Source: Reticulitermes lucifugus
Taxonomy: Eukaryota; Arthropoda; Insecta; Blattodea; Rhinotermitidae
Reading direction: 5' to 3'
DNA: 28,278 bases
Assembly: GCA_026260175.1 (NCBI GenBank)
Contig: JAKCWW010007737.1
Span: 1 to 28,278, forward strand
A model generated the notes under the pieces. The model did not search any database and was not told the origin of the DNA. It saw only the letters and a list, made by a program, of their open reading frames with translations. The translations under genes were made by a program, and so were the position numbers. Shown here in pieces: positions 1 to 13,200 of the stretch. Position 1 is the first letter of the stretch. Every line of letters begins with the position of its first letter.

Positions 1-272
1 TTTTTTAGCCCTCTAAAACTGTAAAAAAAGTGCGGATTAGATTCGAGAATATACGGTAAATGGTGTGCAGAAGACACTGGCAACTGCTGTGACCATGACG
101 TGAAGGGTATGCAGAAGACACCAGTGACTAAAATGGCAGCAAGGCAAAATGTTCAGCAAAGGCATCACTGTCATCCATAACAGTGAATGTGTTAAATCAC
201 ATTTATAGTAAACTCTGAATATTTTGTATAGTGTCACTTATAAGCCTTAAGACTAATTTAACATTAACATAC

Positions 273-452
273 AGGATGTAGGATGTCAACAAGGAACTGT
301 TCCGATGGAGCAATGCTGAGATCACTATCGACTACATCATCAATCACAGCTTTCATCTCATCTGCCTTGTCTCGAGCCAGTTTGTATTGCAAGTGGCACA
401 TTACAGAGTCGGCAGCAAATGATGAGATATGCAAATGGGCCAATTGCAATGC
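273..452 (-). CDS. LRPPRC: LRPPRC exon 10 (last exon in window)
   Basis: A 60-codon phase 0-0 exon starting ALQLAHLHISSFAADSVMCH and ending SEQFLVDILHP. Acceptor GTGTTTCAG; donor CCT|GTATGT. It is helical and follows exon 9 in phase. If the donor is not used, the frame stops two codons later at TAA, so an alternative short transcript cannot be excluded. Confidence 0.75.
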
Positions 453-3400
453 CTGAAACACAAAAATACCAAAGGCAAAAAGAATACTTAATATTAAACT
501 TCTGAAAAGATTATATTGTGTACTATTTATATACAGATATCGGTGGGAAAGGTCCACTAAAGTTGAAGACCATTCCACATTACATACTACATGAAAACTT
601 CCCATATCATATATATATATATATATAATTCAAAGCATCCATCTGTCCATTACACTTTGCATCTCAGAAACTAACAATGAAATCAGAAAATATTAATAAA
701 AAGTTGTTTGTTTTATGAAGGAATCTCAGAAAAATTCATAAAACTGCTATTAACTGCACGGTTTTTGAACTCTCATCAACGTCTTTTCCTATTATGTTAT
801 GCAGTTCCTGTCACACCTAGGTAAATCGACAACTAGGGCTGTTGCTATGATATGGGGAAAACCCACAAACAATTCCTATCTTGCTCAGTGAAAACCCAAC
901 ACCCAATTATAGCACCATTGCTAGGACACAGGAAAAACATAAACCGATATTCTTGCATGCCCACACTAATAAAATATACACTGGAGTTGAGATTTTCCAC
1001 TATGTATCAGTTCCAACTTACGTGCACGCATCTTGTGCTTTACCACGTTATGTGTGATAATTCTGCAATCCATCATTCATTAACTCTTACATTTATATTT
1101 TCATTTGCATTTACTCAAATCACAGTGCAGTGCTTATTTCAGTATGGAACAACTTTTACCATTAAATTCCTCTCAGGAAGAGGTTCTGATCATGAACCTT
1201 AAACCCCTTCTTCATGTACCTCAAGGTTGCTACAACCACCAAATGTAATATAAATATAGTAACAACACTCTGAAGACGTTTCTGGAAAAATTCATCAAAT
1301 ACACAGGCTTATTTAGCAGAAACCATAAACATTATTTTATAATTCTCTACTGAAACTGATAATCACTTTATTACATTATTATTCCATATAAATTCTACAT
1401 TAAATGATTCATTTTTATCTTCAAACCACATGTTATGTCTAACCTTCATCAATGATTTTGACACATTCTTGAATACACAACAACTTTCTTTAGAGCACAA
1501 CTGATACATGAAGCGCCCATTTATGTCAGAACCATTCTGCAAGTACCATTTCTACCTTCTCATATTTTGCTGTTTTCATCTTTATCCAGCTCAGCTATTC
1601 ATTTACAGACTGTTTGAGTACTGTTTCTCAATTTGATATAAGCATAATTAAAGCTGACATAGAAATGTCAATTTCTTCAATGATTTTTTTCAAGGAACAT
1701 CTGAAGTAATATCCATCTTGTTTAAAACGTCCAGCTTTTCTTTAACTGACGATAACTTATGCTTTATGTGAGTTACGTATGTAGCAGCATTTTTCAATAA
1801 TTAATTACTATGCAGGATGAAAACTGTACACACACATGCAGTGTAAAGTAAACGCAAGACAGGCAATGTACGTACAAACATAAAATTGAGACGCTTTCGC
1901 AAAACCATTGTTGCTGTGGAAAAGTGATAAATATTACATATTCGCAGTGTGTCTGTAGCCTTAGTTATCCAGCATGCAAATCGCATGCGCCGTATTATAT
2001 TGTCATCTGTGGCCAGTCCAGCTCTACCATATTTTCCACATTATCTCATAAACGGCATGACTTTTGGAAAAAGTTATTCAACATTAAACATGTGCTCTGA
2101 TTTTCTCTACAAATTTTGTCTGAAACATTTCTCATTCTAAGAAGAATTCAGTGAGATATTATCATAAATATACATACATCTCTGTGTAAAGTACCCGTTA
2201 TTCTTGTCATATTTTAATGAAACTTGAATATTCTTGATAGATTTTTGAAAAATACTCAAACATCAAATTTCATGAAAATCCATCCAGTCGGAGTCAAGGT
2301 GTTCCATATAGATGGACAGACGTGGTGAAGCTAATAGTCATTTTTTGCAATTTTGAAAATGCACCTAACAACATGTATATCAAAGGCATGCAAAGAAGAT
2401 ATACCTTCAATAGCTCACAGAGCTGTTCAGGTTCAGTCCTGACCTTCCTGAACATAAGTACACTGAGGATGAACTGCCCCACCCAGTCACTGACTAGTAC
2501 TGCACGATTTGAAGTCATAAGTTGCAGTATCTCTACTGTCAATGGGACTTCCCTAGTAGTTACATACGCAAACACCAGAGGCTGTACCAGTTTGTCTGAA
2601 TGTATGTGTCCCTTAAACACAGTACCTGTCAGAGAACACACAGAAAAATAATGTAATTAATGAATTCAGTGGTATTACAATTATGGTATTGTGGGATGCA
2701 ACACCATATGGTTTGGTAGATTGGTACAACATTTTAGGGAATCTACCGCCTCTCTTCCAGATACTTTAACCATGGTCCTAAAAAGAAACTAAACATTATG
2801 TATTATTGGCAAAGGGACTACCACCATGACAACCCAGGGTTAATCAGAACGTGGTCCCAAGAAGAGGATGAACTGAACTCAACAACAATCACAACCGCCA
2901 CTGCCCCCGCCACCGCCATTAGTACACTGCATTTATTTATTTATTTAATGATTCTGTCAACAGCTATGGAGTACTAACTGATAGGATTAATTAATGAATT
3001 AAAACAGATGTGGAAGAAAGCAATCATGGCCTAATTTAAGATACCATCCTGGAATTTGCCCAAATGTTCAGGGAATACTACAAAAAAAAAACTCACTCAA
3101 AATTGCCAGTCTCAGAACCGAGATTCGACCCTAGGACAACAGATGTACAAAGCAACAGCACTAACCACCCAACCATAGTATATCACAGACACACTCAGTA
3201 GTCAAAGTATTAATATTGTCTTCAAACGTACACCTATATCTCATCCTGCAAGTTTTCCTCAGCAACATTTCTATGCACTTCCAGTCTTACCATGTTAGGT
3301 ATATAAAAGTCATGAGACATACTCACACAGTTTAACAGTTGTTTCTAGATCACCTGCCTTTAACAGTACAGCCAACATTGGACTAAGAACCATGCCAACA

Positions 3401-6400
3401 CCGAGGCCGTAGTCCTGCAGTTTACGGACGGCCATCTGTGAGTCGGCTATTGAAATACGAGGCAGAACATAGTCTGCCAGTGTATCAATATCTGGAGTCA
3501 CTCCAAGTTCTTGCATGCGTTCAAGAACATCAAAAACACCTACACACAGAAATATACATATTTTAATGACATATCACATCAAAGGGAAAGCTTAAACAGG
3601 TACTGTCAATAAAATAACTAGCTACAGAATGACCATGGGCCGGGATAGCTCAGTCGGTATAGCGACTCGCTACGAGCTGGACGGTCCGGGGATTGAATCA
3701 CGGTGGAGGCGAGATTTTCAGCACCCATCCAGACCAGCCCTGGGGTCTACCCAGCCTCCTGTACAATGGTTACCGGGCCATTCCCGGGGGTAAAGCAGCC
3801 GGGGCGTGGCGTTGACCACCCACCCCCATCTAGTGCCAAGGTTAAAGAAAGAGTAGAGCTATACTTCTACTCCCCCTCTGGGCCTTCATGGCCTGTTCTA
3901 GGGTGAACTTTACCTTTACAGAATGACCAGTCATGGTTCTGAAGACTGCCACATTCTGAGATGCAGAACCATGTGGTTTGGTGGACAGGTACCACTTTAC
4001 CAATGTAAAATATTTTGAATCTGTGAACATAATGTAGAGCAGCTTCCAGACAGACATGTACCTGACCATCAGAATACATGCTGTCACAGCCAAGAAGACA
4101 GCATTCTTCACACTCACAGAGGATTTGAGGTTTTCACAGTAGTGCTGCTGAGGATTCAGGTCTTCTGAGATGTGATGCCACGTTGTTGTCTGAGTTGTTC
4201 CAAAGGACCATGGTGCCTTCAGCTTCAACGATCAAGCAGTCCAAGTAGAATCTTGGCTTCTCTTAAGGTTCTTGAACTGCTCGCCCTTGAAGCAGAAGGC
4301 ATCATGAGCTGTTAGAACATCAGGATCCACTCATCCAACAACAGTGCATCACATCTCACAAGATTTGAATCCTCCACCTTCATACTCATGAATTTGGAAA
4401 CCTAAATCACACAAACCAGATCCTTTCCAGGCAAGCATACAGATATTTCTCTTCACTACCATGTTCAGGGGCCGGGTTAGCTTAGTCGGTATAGCGACTC
4501 GCTATGGGCCGGACGGTCCGGGGATCGAATCCCGGTGGGGACGAGATTTTCCACACCCGTCCAGACCGGCCCTGGGGCCTACCCAGCCTCCTATACAATA
4601 CATTCTCGGGGGTAAAGCGACCAGGGCGTGGTGTTGACCACCCACCCCTATCTAGCGCCGAGGTTAAAGAAAGAGTAGGGCTTCATGGCCTGTTCTAGGG
4701 TGAACTTTACCTTTACCTTACCATGTTCAGACCAGTTCTGGGTACCAAGGAATACTACAAGTGCTTTCACCTGGGGGTAAACAGGCAAGGCCAAGTTGTG
4801 AAAATGATCATACACTTTCATCAGCTGCCAAGACCTACAATGTGTAGAGCTTTACCCCCACATATCCTACAGGTTGTGGTCACGGAGCGCTGCTTCCACA
4901 CAGTTAACTTTACTTTCTACGTAAATTCTAAGAAACACACAGACATGAGATAAACAGCTCAAAATATGCCCCAGTTACCATACCTCAGGCTTCTCACCAT
5001 GCAGCCTCAGTTCAATACCAGGCAATTTAATGTGAAATTTTTTGTGGCTGAAGTAGTTCTGAAACAGGTTTTTCTCCAAGTTTCTTCAGTTTTTCCTTGC
5101 ATAAAATCATTACACCACTGCTCCATACTGATCACCCTCTGAGGTGTGCAACAGTCCTGTCCCGACAGCACATTATTACATGCTTGATCTTAAATTGTGT
5201 TTCATCGCTCTGATCCAGCACTTGGGTGGTTATACAGTACGGACATTCCTATCTTTTTTATATATTTTTACACGGTCACTTGCAGACATATGGACAAAAT
5301 TAATTAATTACTTTATAAATACAATAGAAAGTAATCTTTAAATCTTAAATCCATTGCAGCATTTAATAGAGAATTTCTAAAATGTGACTGAATAACATAT
5401 CTAAAACTTACTGCCAACCTTTTTCCCCAGCACTTTTGCTTGCTGCAATAAACAAAGGCCAGAAATAGTGTGGTCTCAGCATGAAACTGCGAAGTTTCAT
5501 GCCCTGAAGTAATGCCAGTGCAATTTCCACCTTCCCACAAGTCAGTGCAGCTCCTACAGCTTGCTGTAGAGCATGCGGATTTCTTCCATCTGACGCAAGG
5601 CTGTCGGTCAGTAGCAATATTCTTGATGCAGGCTGAAATACATACAAAAAAACGTTTTGATTACACATGTTTCACCTAATATGTGAAACATGCAACTTGT
5701 TGGTGCGGGGTTGTTGATGAAGGTCCTGGTTTTGAGATCAGTTGAACACAGTGTGCATTCAATTTTAGACAGGCACTATTTAAGGAGCCAGGATAGCCAA
5801 GTTAGTACAGAGACTAACCTACAGGCTGGACAACTGGAAATGCATAGTTTGATTCCCAGCACGAGCAGAGATTTTTCTCTTCTCTAAAACATCCAGTGTG
5901 TACACTAAGGCTGGCAAATGCTGGCATTTTAACGAGTCTGTAGAAATAAAATAGTGCTAGGTGCAAGGCAGTGGACGAGCATAACTGTACATGATAACAG
6001 TTGCAAATTATGTATGAAATAAAATTCTTACCATATTGGTCTTAACCATCTCATGAAACAGGAACACTCCAAATGACGGTGAAGTCTCAAATGTGGGGGT
6101 TGGGAGAACATTCAACAAGGCACAAGCAGCATCACAATACCCCAAGTGCAACAAATGAACAGCTGTATGGTTCACTGCTGCGCTGTTCTCTGAATCAATT
6201 TCTGGCAGCCATTTCAGTACCTGCATTAGCAAACAATGTAACACTACTGTTACACAGCCTGTCTCAGTCCCACTGCATGACAACCATTCAGTATAACAAA
6301 TTCATTTATTTACTTGTTATGATTCAGGTCTTCTGGGATGTAAGAATTTGTTATTGGGTTACTGTTTACCAACATTTCAAAGGAAAACAGTGCCTCCATC

Positions 6401-7202
6401 TTCAACAGACTTCTGCCCTTGAAGATGGAGACACTACGTTCTTTTTGAATGTCAGGAAGCACTGACCTAGGAACACACATCACATTCCAGAAGACCTGAA
6501 TCCTCAACCGTAATGTTGTGGAAACCTCAAATCCCATACTCATTTATGATTTATTTAGTGACATTTTCAGTAGCTCCATTACATGTCAAAGAAGGGGATG
6601 ATTACCGAATAATTAGAAAGAATGTGGACGCAGGTGATCCTAGCCTAATTTGAGGTATTGTCCTGGCATTTTACTGGAGCGACTGACAAAAACCATAAAC
6701 ATCCATCAGAATAGCTAGTATGTGGGATGAGATTTGAACCCAGGATCTCCCAGATACAAACAGAAGGGCCAATCAGTCAACTGCAACAGCGGGTCAGTAA
6801 GATATCAAAGTTTCCCCATTATCTAAATACGGTCCACTCCAAAAATTTATAGTAACCCTAATGGTGTGCCACTGTAAAATGTTATCTATTGCAAGTCCCC
6901 AAAACTTCTGGATTATCACACAAAACAATAATGTTGAGATACTAAAAATTCCCTTTACACACCACACCTTAAATAAACAATGTATGTCGATATGATACTG
7001 AATTATGTTCCGAAATACACATCAGTTTAATTGGACAGGCTGAAAAAAATTAGTGCCGCAGACACAACTCATTATGTGTTAATACCCACACTGTGATTCT
7101 TTTATGTGCTACAAAGACATATGAATGAAGAAAACTTCAAAATAAGGAGAAAAAATTGGAGCAGCAGCAGGAGGAGAATATGATAACAAGAGAAGTATGA
7201 AG

Positions 7203-7234
<32 letters not shown>

Positions 7235-10200
7235 TTGTGGTGCTACAACTCTTCCAAGAGTCCTGGCCTCCATAAGCAGCCTCCTTTTCTAATGCCATCA
7301 TTTGGATTCACAACAAAATGTTTTTCATGGATTGGGGTTGTCAGGCCCATGCCTAACCCTCAACCACAAGGACCAGGCCTCCATATTTGTATCCCCTGGA
7401 GAAACGGTGATCCAGTTTTATCCCTGGGCACTGGGTGCTCATTTTAGTTGCCTTCTACAATACGCATAGGCCATGGTGGAATTTTTCTCATTCCCTGGTC
7501 ACCAGACAGGTTAGTATGAAGAGAATACAATACACAAAAGTTAAAGAATTTCCTGTGTTTTTCTGAAAATTCATTTCCCACTACACTTTTCGCATGGTTT
7601 ATAACAAGACATCCTCTATAACAAGTCATTTTATCATTTATAAAATTTAAGGTTTTCTCTCTCTCTCTCTCTCTATCTCTGTCTCAAGATTATGACCTTC
7701 TAGGACATGACACCGTTTAGCTTGGTAGGTGGGTACAAACATTCCAGACAAACCTGCTGGCTCTGTCTTCACGGTACCCTCAACATACAGAGTCACATTC
7801 CAGAAGGCTATGATCCTAACATTATCACCTGCTGTAATAACAGACTTTTACTATTTATGCTGTAGATCTCCAGCGGAAGAGTTCCCAACAATTTAATTCT
7901 ACTCTAAAAAGAACTTACATCTTCCATAACGTCATGATGTCCAGTTCTTACAAGACTTTTAACCACCTTCATGATCTGATTTACATTCAGACTGATGGCT
8001 CTAATTGAGGCTTCCTTGTGTGTACTGAGCAGACTTTTCCTGTCTCCGGCCTCTGCAAAGCTTTGAAGAAGTGCTGTATAGGCGGCAGCAGTGGGAATTA
8101 CTTCAGCTGCATGCATCAAATCCAAAATGCCTACAGAATTTGTCATATCTCTGTAACAGACCAAGTGTAAAAAATTAAATCAGATTTATTGGTTCATCCC
8201 TTATGCAATAAATTAACAGGATATGTTTTACACAGTCATGCATGAACCACATAAAATGAACACATAACAAGGAGTCTAAATTCTGTCTGCCTGACAAAAC
8301 ACACCTTACCACTCCTGTCCAACGTCTGTACAAATCTCCTGCCAATTCACACTATAGTACTGTATACTCTAGAATTTAGATCAAGGATACAACCTTGATT
8401 CTTTATTTCCACAGTGCAAATAAAGTGCATTTCTTTCAACACTGTCCCAAACATGGCAGACCTTATGGGATAACCAAGCAGATGCAGTTTTCTATACAAT
8501 AAAGCTAGTGTGCAGAATGCAGCCATAAAAGAAAGGCCCTGTATTAGAAATTGGAAAGGTAAAGTTGCTCCTGTGCTTAAAGCACCATACCAAAAAGGCA
8601 CGCACAGGACTGAAGGTATATCTCCATACAACTCAATCTTCACATTACATGGAGGTGAGCAGTCACCTTCAAAACAACAGCCATTTTACCCCTGAGGAAA
8701 GATCCCCCAGTATCCACTGGATACGAGGCTGGATGGGCCTCGGAAGCATTCTGAAAACTCTGGACAAAAGAGAAATTTCCTCCTCCTGCAAGGAATTGGT
8801 CACCCATCTCACAAGCTAATCACTATAATAAGTGAGCTATCCCAGAAACTGAAGTATACAATTATCTTTCCTTCATATAGCTACATTGCTGCGGCATTCC
8901 TTGGTCACTCGCAGCACTTCCAGCATAGCTCTTCAGAACAGACTACTGCTGATTGCATGGGATTGTGTTCCTAATAATCCAACAAGTCATATGAACTAAA
9001 ACCAGTGAAGTAACACAATCAACTGCAACAAAATATAACTTATGCCACAGGTAAGTGGAAAAAGTTACTGGAGTTTCTTTCATGCGGAAAGCACTGCAGC
9101 TATGAGGCCCAGTAAGGCTTCTGTATGTTTGGTACCCAGATCTCCTCCCTCAAGTAAATTGGATGGAATGTCAAGCCCACCACACTTCTATCCAGCAATG
9201 AAGTCTTGAATATGTTGACTGTTACCTGAAGACCACCAATACAGCCTCCTGGAGTGGGGCACAGACATATCAGTAAATTTACCTTACCTCAAATTATGGT
9301 CCTTTAATCCTCCTGGCTCCTGCCTCTTGTCTCTCTGGAAATGTCTCTCACTATGTACCATTACAGATCTGGGTGTAAGTTCTTACCCGGCTCTTGCATG
9401 TCCCAACACCAGAGCAGTGAAAACGGGTTCACTGGCAGGAAAACCTTTTGTCTTCATCATAGAAACAATTTCTGTGGCCTGTTTAATGTCACCACTTTCA
9501 CAGACGCATGCCAGTAGCAGATGATACGTTGTCTCATTTGGTTCAACATTACGCATACCATAAACGAACTTTGTAGCTGATATAATGTGGCCATTCTCAG
9601 CATAGCAGCTGAGCAGAGCATTATAATGCTCGACTGTTAACTTAATGCCTACAAGAAAGTGACACAAAAGTAAATCCAGAATAATTCTTGGCATAAAATA
9701 TTCAGACTACACACTAAACAAAGCTAAACATTGCACACCGTAGTATAAAATTTCCACAAGACGTCAAGAGGATTGCTTACCAAGGAAATTAAACAGGTTG
9801 TGCTGCTCTGTAAAATGTGAACTGCACATAAAAGAACTGAGCAATAGTAATTTATAAAATGAGTTAGGCAAGTTTACTTTTTAGCACATATATTTGGTTA
9901 TGTAGGTAAAAGTAAAGTTCCTCCTACAATATGCCATTAGGCACAGAGGGGGAGTATAGGTATAAGCTCTAATCTTCCTTTAATCTCGGCACTAGATGGG
10001 GATGGGTGGTTAACACCATGTCCCGGCCAATTTACCCCCCAGGGATGACCCAGTACCCATTGTATAGAAGGCTGGGTGGGCCCCAGGGCCAGTCTGGATT
10101 CAATCCCTGGACCGTCCAGCCTGTAGCAACTCACTGTACTTGCTAGGCTATCCCAGCCCACTTTATTATGTAACAGAACACTTAAATTAAACATGCATGT

Positions 10201-13200
10201 AGTGAAGCTTCAAGTCTACTGCCTCTTAGGCCATAATGCCATGGTGACTGGTAAATATTTACAGATGTTTCGAAGGATGTTAAAGCCTTCATCTGCAGGG
10301 TGAAGACACTACAATCCTTTGAAACATCAGTACTCAAAATGTTAGTAACTACTTACCAGTTAACATGGTGCAAATCCCAGAAGAACTGACTCTTCAGCAA
10401 CATTGCTATGAGAACCTTAAATTTTGCATTCATGTAGTGTTTTGAACTCTCAGTATAAAATTAAGTTATAATCATCCACCACAAACTAATCTACTTTGCA
10501 GCTAATAAGAAACTGATAAGCCAGCGGGCAAAAGATGAATACATCCTCCATGTTTTATATTGTGGTGTTGTGAGTTACGATACTGTGCAGTCCAATAGGC
10601 GATTACTGGCACTTTAGACAAACATATTGCATCCGTCAACCATGAAAATGTAAGCGGATCCAACTGCACTGAAGGCCGAGTAGTTTAATTTTAACTACTT
10701 AATGCCTGGACCCTGAAAATTCTGAATAGCACATAAAATTAAAACGAATCTGCTTATTAACACTGTGACAAAGTTGTCAGTTTAATCACAAACCTAGGGA
10801 CCTTATGAGGCATAGCAAACTTACAGATACACTATGTCCCTTTTATGGTGTCCCAAAGCATGACAGCTGGAACAGGATGTCCTGGTGGATTCAGAATATG
10901 CAATAAGGCTGCCCTGCTCAGGGACATGATAAAAGAGACACCTGTATCACCATACTACAGACTTTGTGTACACAACAGGACAAAATACCAAGCAGCACAG
11001 CTCAACAGCTGGAAGTGTTCAGAAGTTAGCCAGTTCACCTTGGTCAAACTAACACCTGTCATAACTGATGTTACTGTAGTTCTCCTCAGTCTTAATGTCA
11101 GAATAACCACTTTAAACATGTCATTTCCTCCCCCATCCTGTCCATTTCACTGTGCACAATCACACATTCTTCTTATTCAATGATTATTATCATTAATTTA
11201 GCATTCTTAAATGTTGCAGTATATACATTCTTTTCTGACTAAATCAATGTTAAGATGGGTTGGTAGTACTCACAGACAGAAAAATAAATGAAACCAGGAA
11301 AATACAAGTTAGCAAAGGTTACGTGTTAAATTAGTGGATGAAAACTCATTTCATGGGATGAAAAAGCGAGACATCCTGCTTAAATACTGTACAGCAACAC
11401 TAAGTCACTTCTAAAGGTTCTGACAATGTTACATTACACTTATGATTACTGGATTTCTGGACTTTAGCTACTGTCCAGCATTCTGTGCGTAACAGCTGAA
11501 TCTGTTTCTCTCCTGAGATGGACAGATTGGGAGGTGATTAGACAATTTCGTCCATCAGAAACAGCTACTTGCAGTCACAGTCCACCCACCACAGTGGTCC
11601 AGTGACTGAGACTAAATGTTTCCAATGCATCCGACTGTGTAGATGCCTACCCAAGATGGGATTAGATCCAGATTCTAAACTGCTGTGTCACTCAGAATAC
11701 TAACCACTGAAAAAGTCCAGAAACTCACTAATTCTACAAGCTATGATAAATACTGCAGTTCATAATCTTATATCAAGTACACAGACACATGTGTAACAAA
11801 GGGGCAGAAAATGAGCAAATAAAATTTGTATTACTTGTGTTACAGAACATGCCATACTTGAACTTGTGTATAAAATTCTACATAGTCATGTTAATTGAAA
11901 TTTTACACTGAAATGCAGAATGCTAGATACCTAGTTCCTGTAGAGTATCCCAAATCTTATGTGCAAGATCAGTTCTAGTGGCTGGAAGCTCATCAGGCAA
12001 CAAGTTGCCGCAGCACTGGAGGAGCAGTAAGCCATGCTGGGCTTCAGAGAGTCCTGCAAACATAAAATGTACACAACTGTAACATACAGGTAGATGTACT
12101 GTAGGCTTAAAGCAAACAGATTTGTGTCATGGAATCTTTATTAACCTAAACATACTTACCCTACATTCCTTCTAGTATATGTGTATAATAAGCACTGTTT
12201 TACATAAAATAAAAGATTGGTTCAATAAAATCCTCTTGGGCTGACAGCTGCATCAGGTCATCCAAGTAAACCAACATTTCAGAGATCAATTCTCTCTCCA
12301 TCATCAGAGTTCTGAACCTGAACCTCATAATGATGATGGCAATCTCCGAAACATTACTTTACTTGAATGACCTCATGCAGCAGTCAGCTGAAGAATATTT
12401 TATTAAATTTAGTTGCTGTGAAAGCTCCAAGATATATATAAAAAGATGGTTGCTTCGAAAATAACCAGGTACACACACATAAAAAGTAGAACTAGCCCTA
12501 CCATCTAGAAGTGCAATGCCTGAACTCCACTCTAGTGGACCAATTGTCACAAACTGTAATTTCTATGACAAGCTGCCTCAGACCTTTCCTGTTACCACAC
12601 CACCGCTGTGTTGTAGTTTAGGTTAGGTTAGATTATTTCATAATGTTTACAATCCTTTGTAGCCAAAACAGGAGTGGTGGTGTTCTTAACAGGAAACATC
12701 CACTGCCTGTACATTTAGAACAACTTTCACTTCAGGAAGAGTTTATGGGCTTACTAATACTGAGGTTTCTGACAATTTTCTTAAGCCTCAGTTATAAGCA
12801 AGACATGTAATAAACATACTATACCACTTAAGTTTCAAGTCTCCTGGGATGTTAAACCAAGTCAACTGGTAAATAGTCACGACATTTTGGAAAAGCAGAG
12901 TACCTCCAACTTCGGGGTCTAACCCGCCTGACCCTCAAGACGGAGGCACTACACTCTCTGAAATGCTGGCAACTGTTTACTAGTCGACACAGTGTAACGT
13001 CTTCAACACCCATGTAACAATGTAAAATCTCACATAATTTCCCATTATTATCCTGTATTGCATTATTTTGTATATTATCTTATATTGCATATTTTGTGTT
13101 AACATTTGTATCTGTATGGTCAAAGGGCATATTTGTCTTCCATAGTCAGTGTACATTCAGCATTATTGCCTTATATTGCATTATTGTGTTGTATTATTTT

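Larger units (their letters stand above)
453..2404. other. LRPPRC intron 9
   Basis: AT-rich intron with an (AT)n tract and dispersed repeat H at its exon 9 side. I see no further exon or recognisable gene between 630 and 2180. Confidence 0.7.

Noticed and set aside
3640..3712. tRNA gene-like sequence with A and B boxes
   Set aside because: It is the head of a SINE with target-site duplications; it lacks a proper acceptor stem and repeats at 4470 and 10159.
3703..4228. Open frames on both strands (67 and 128 codons)
   Set aside because: They read through SINE copy 1 and foldback copy 1; composition and lack of any domain show they are repeat shadows.
5405..5412. Use of GTAAGT as the LRPPRC exon 7 donor in the main model
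   Set aside because: It breaks the reading frame into exon 8 and brings an early stop; kept only as an alternative.
7202..7447. 81-codon ORF beginning with poly-Asn
   Set aside because: It comes from the (AAT)10 microsatellite and an adjoining repeat.
12617..12635. TTAGG-type insect telomere repeat (also 17227-17240 in reverse)
   Set aside because: Only two to three imperfect units, too short to be more than chance or a trivial interstitial motif.
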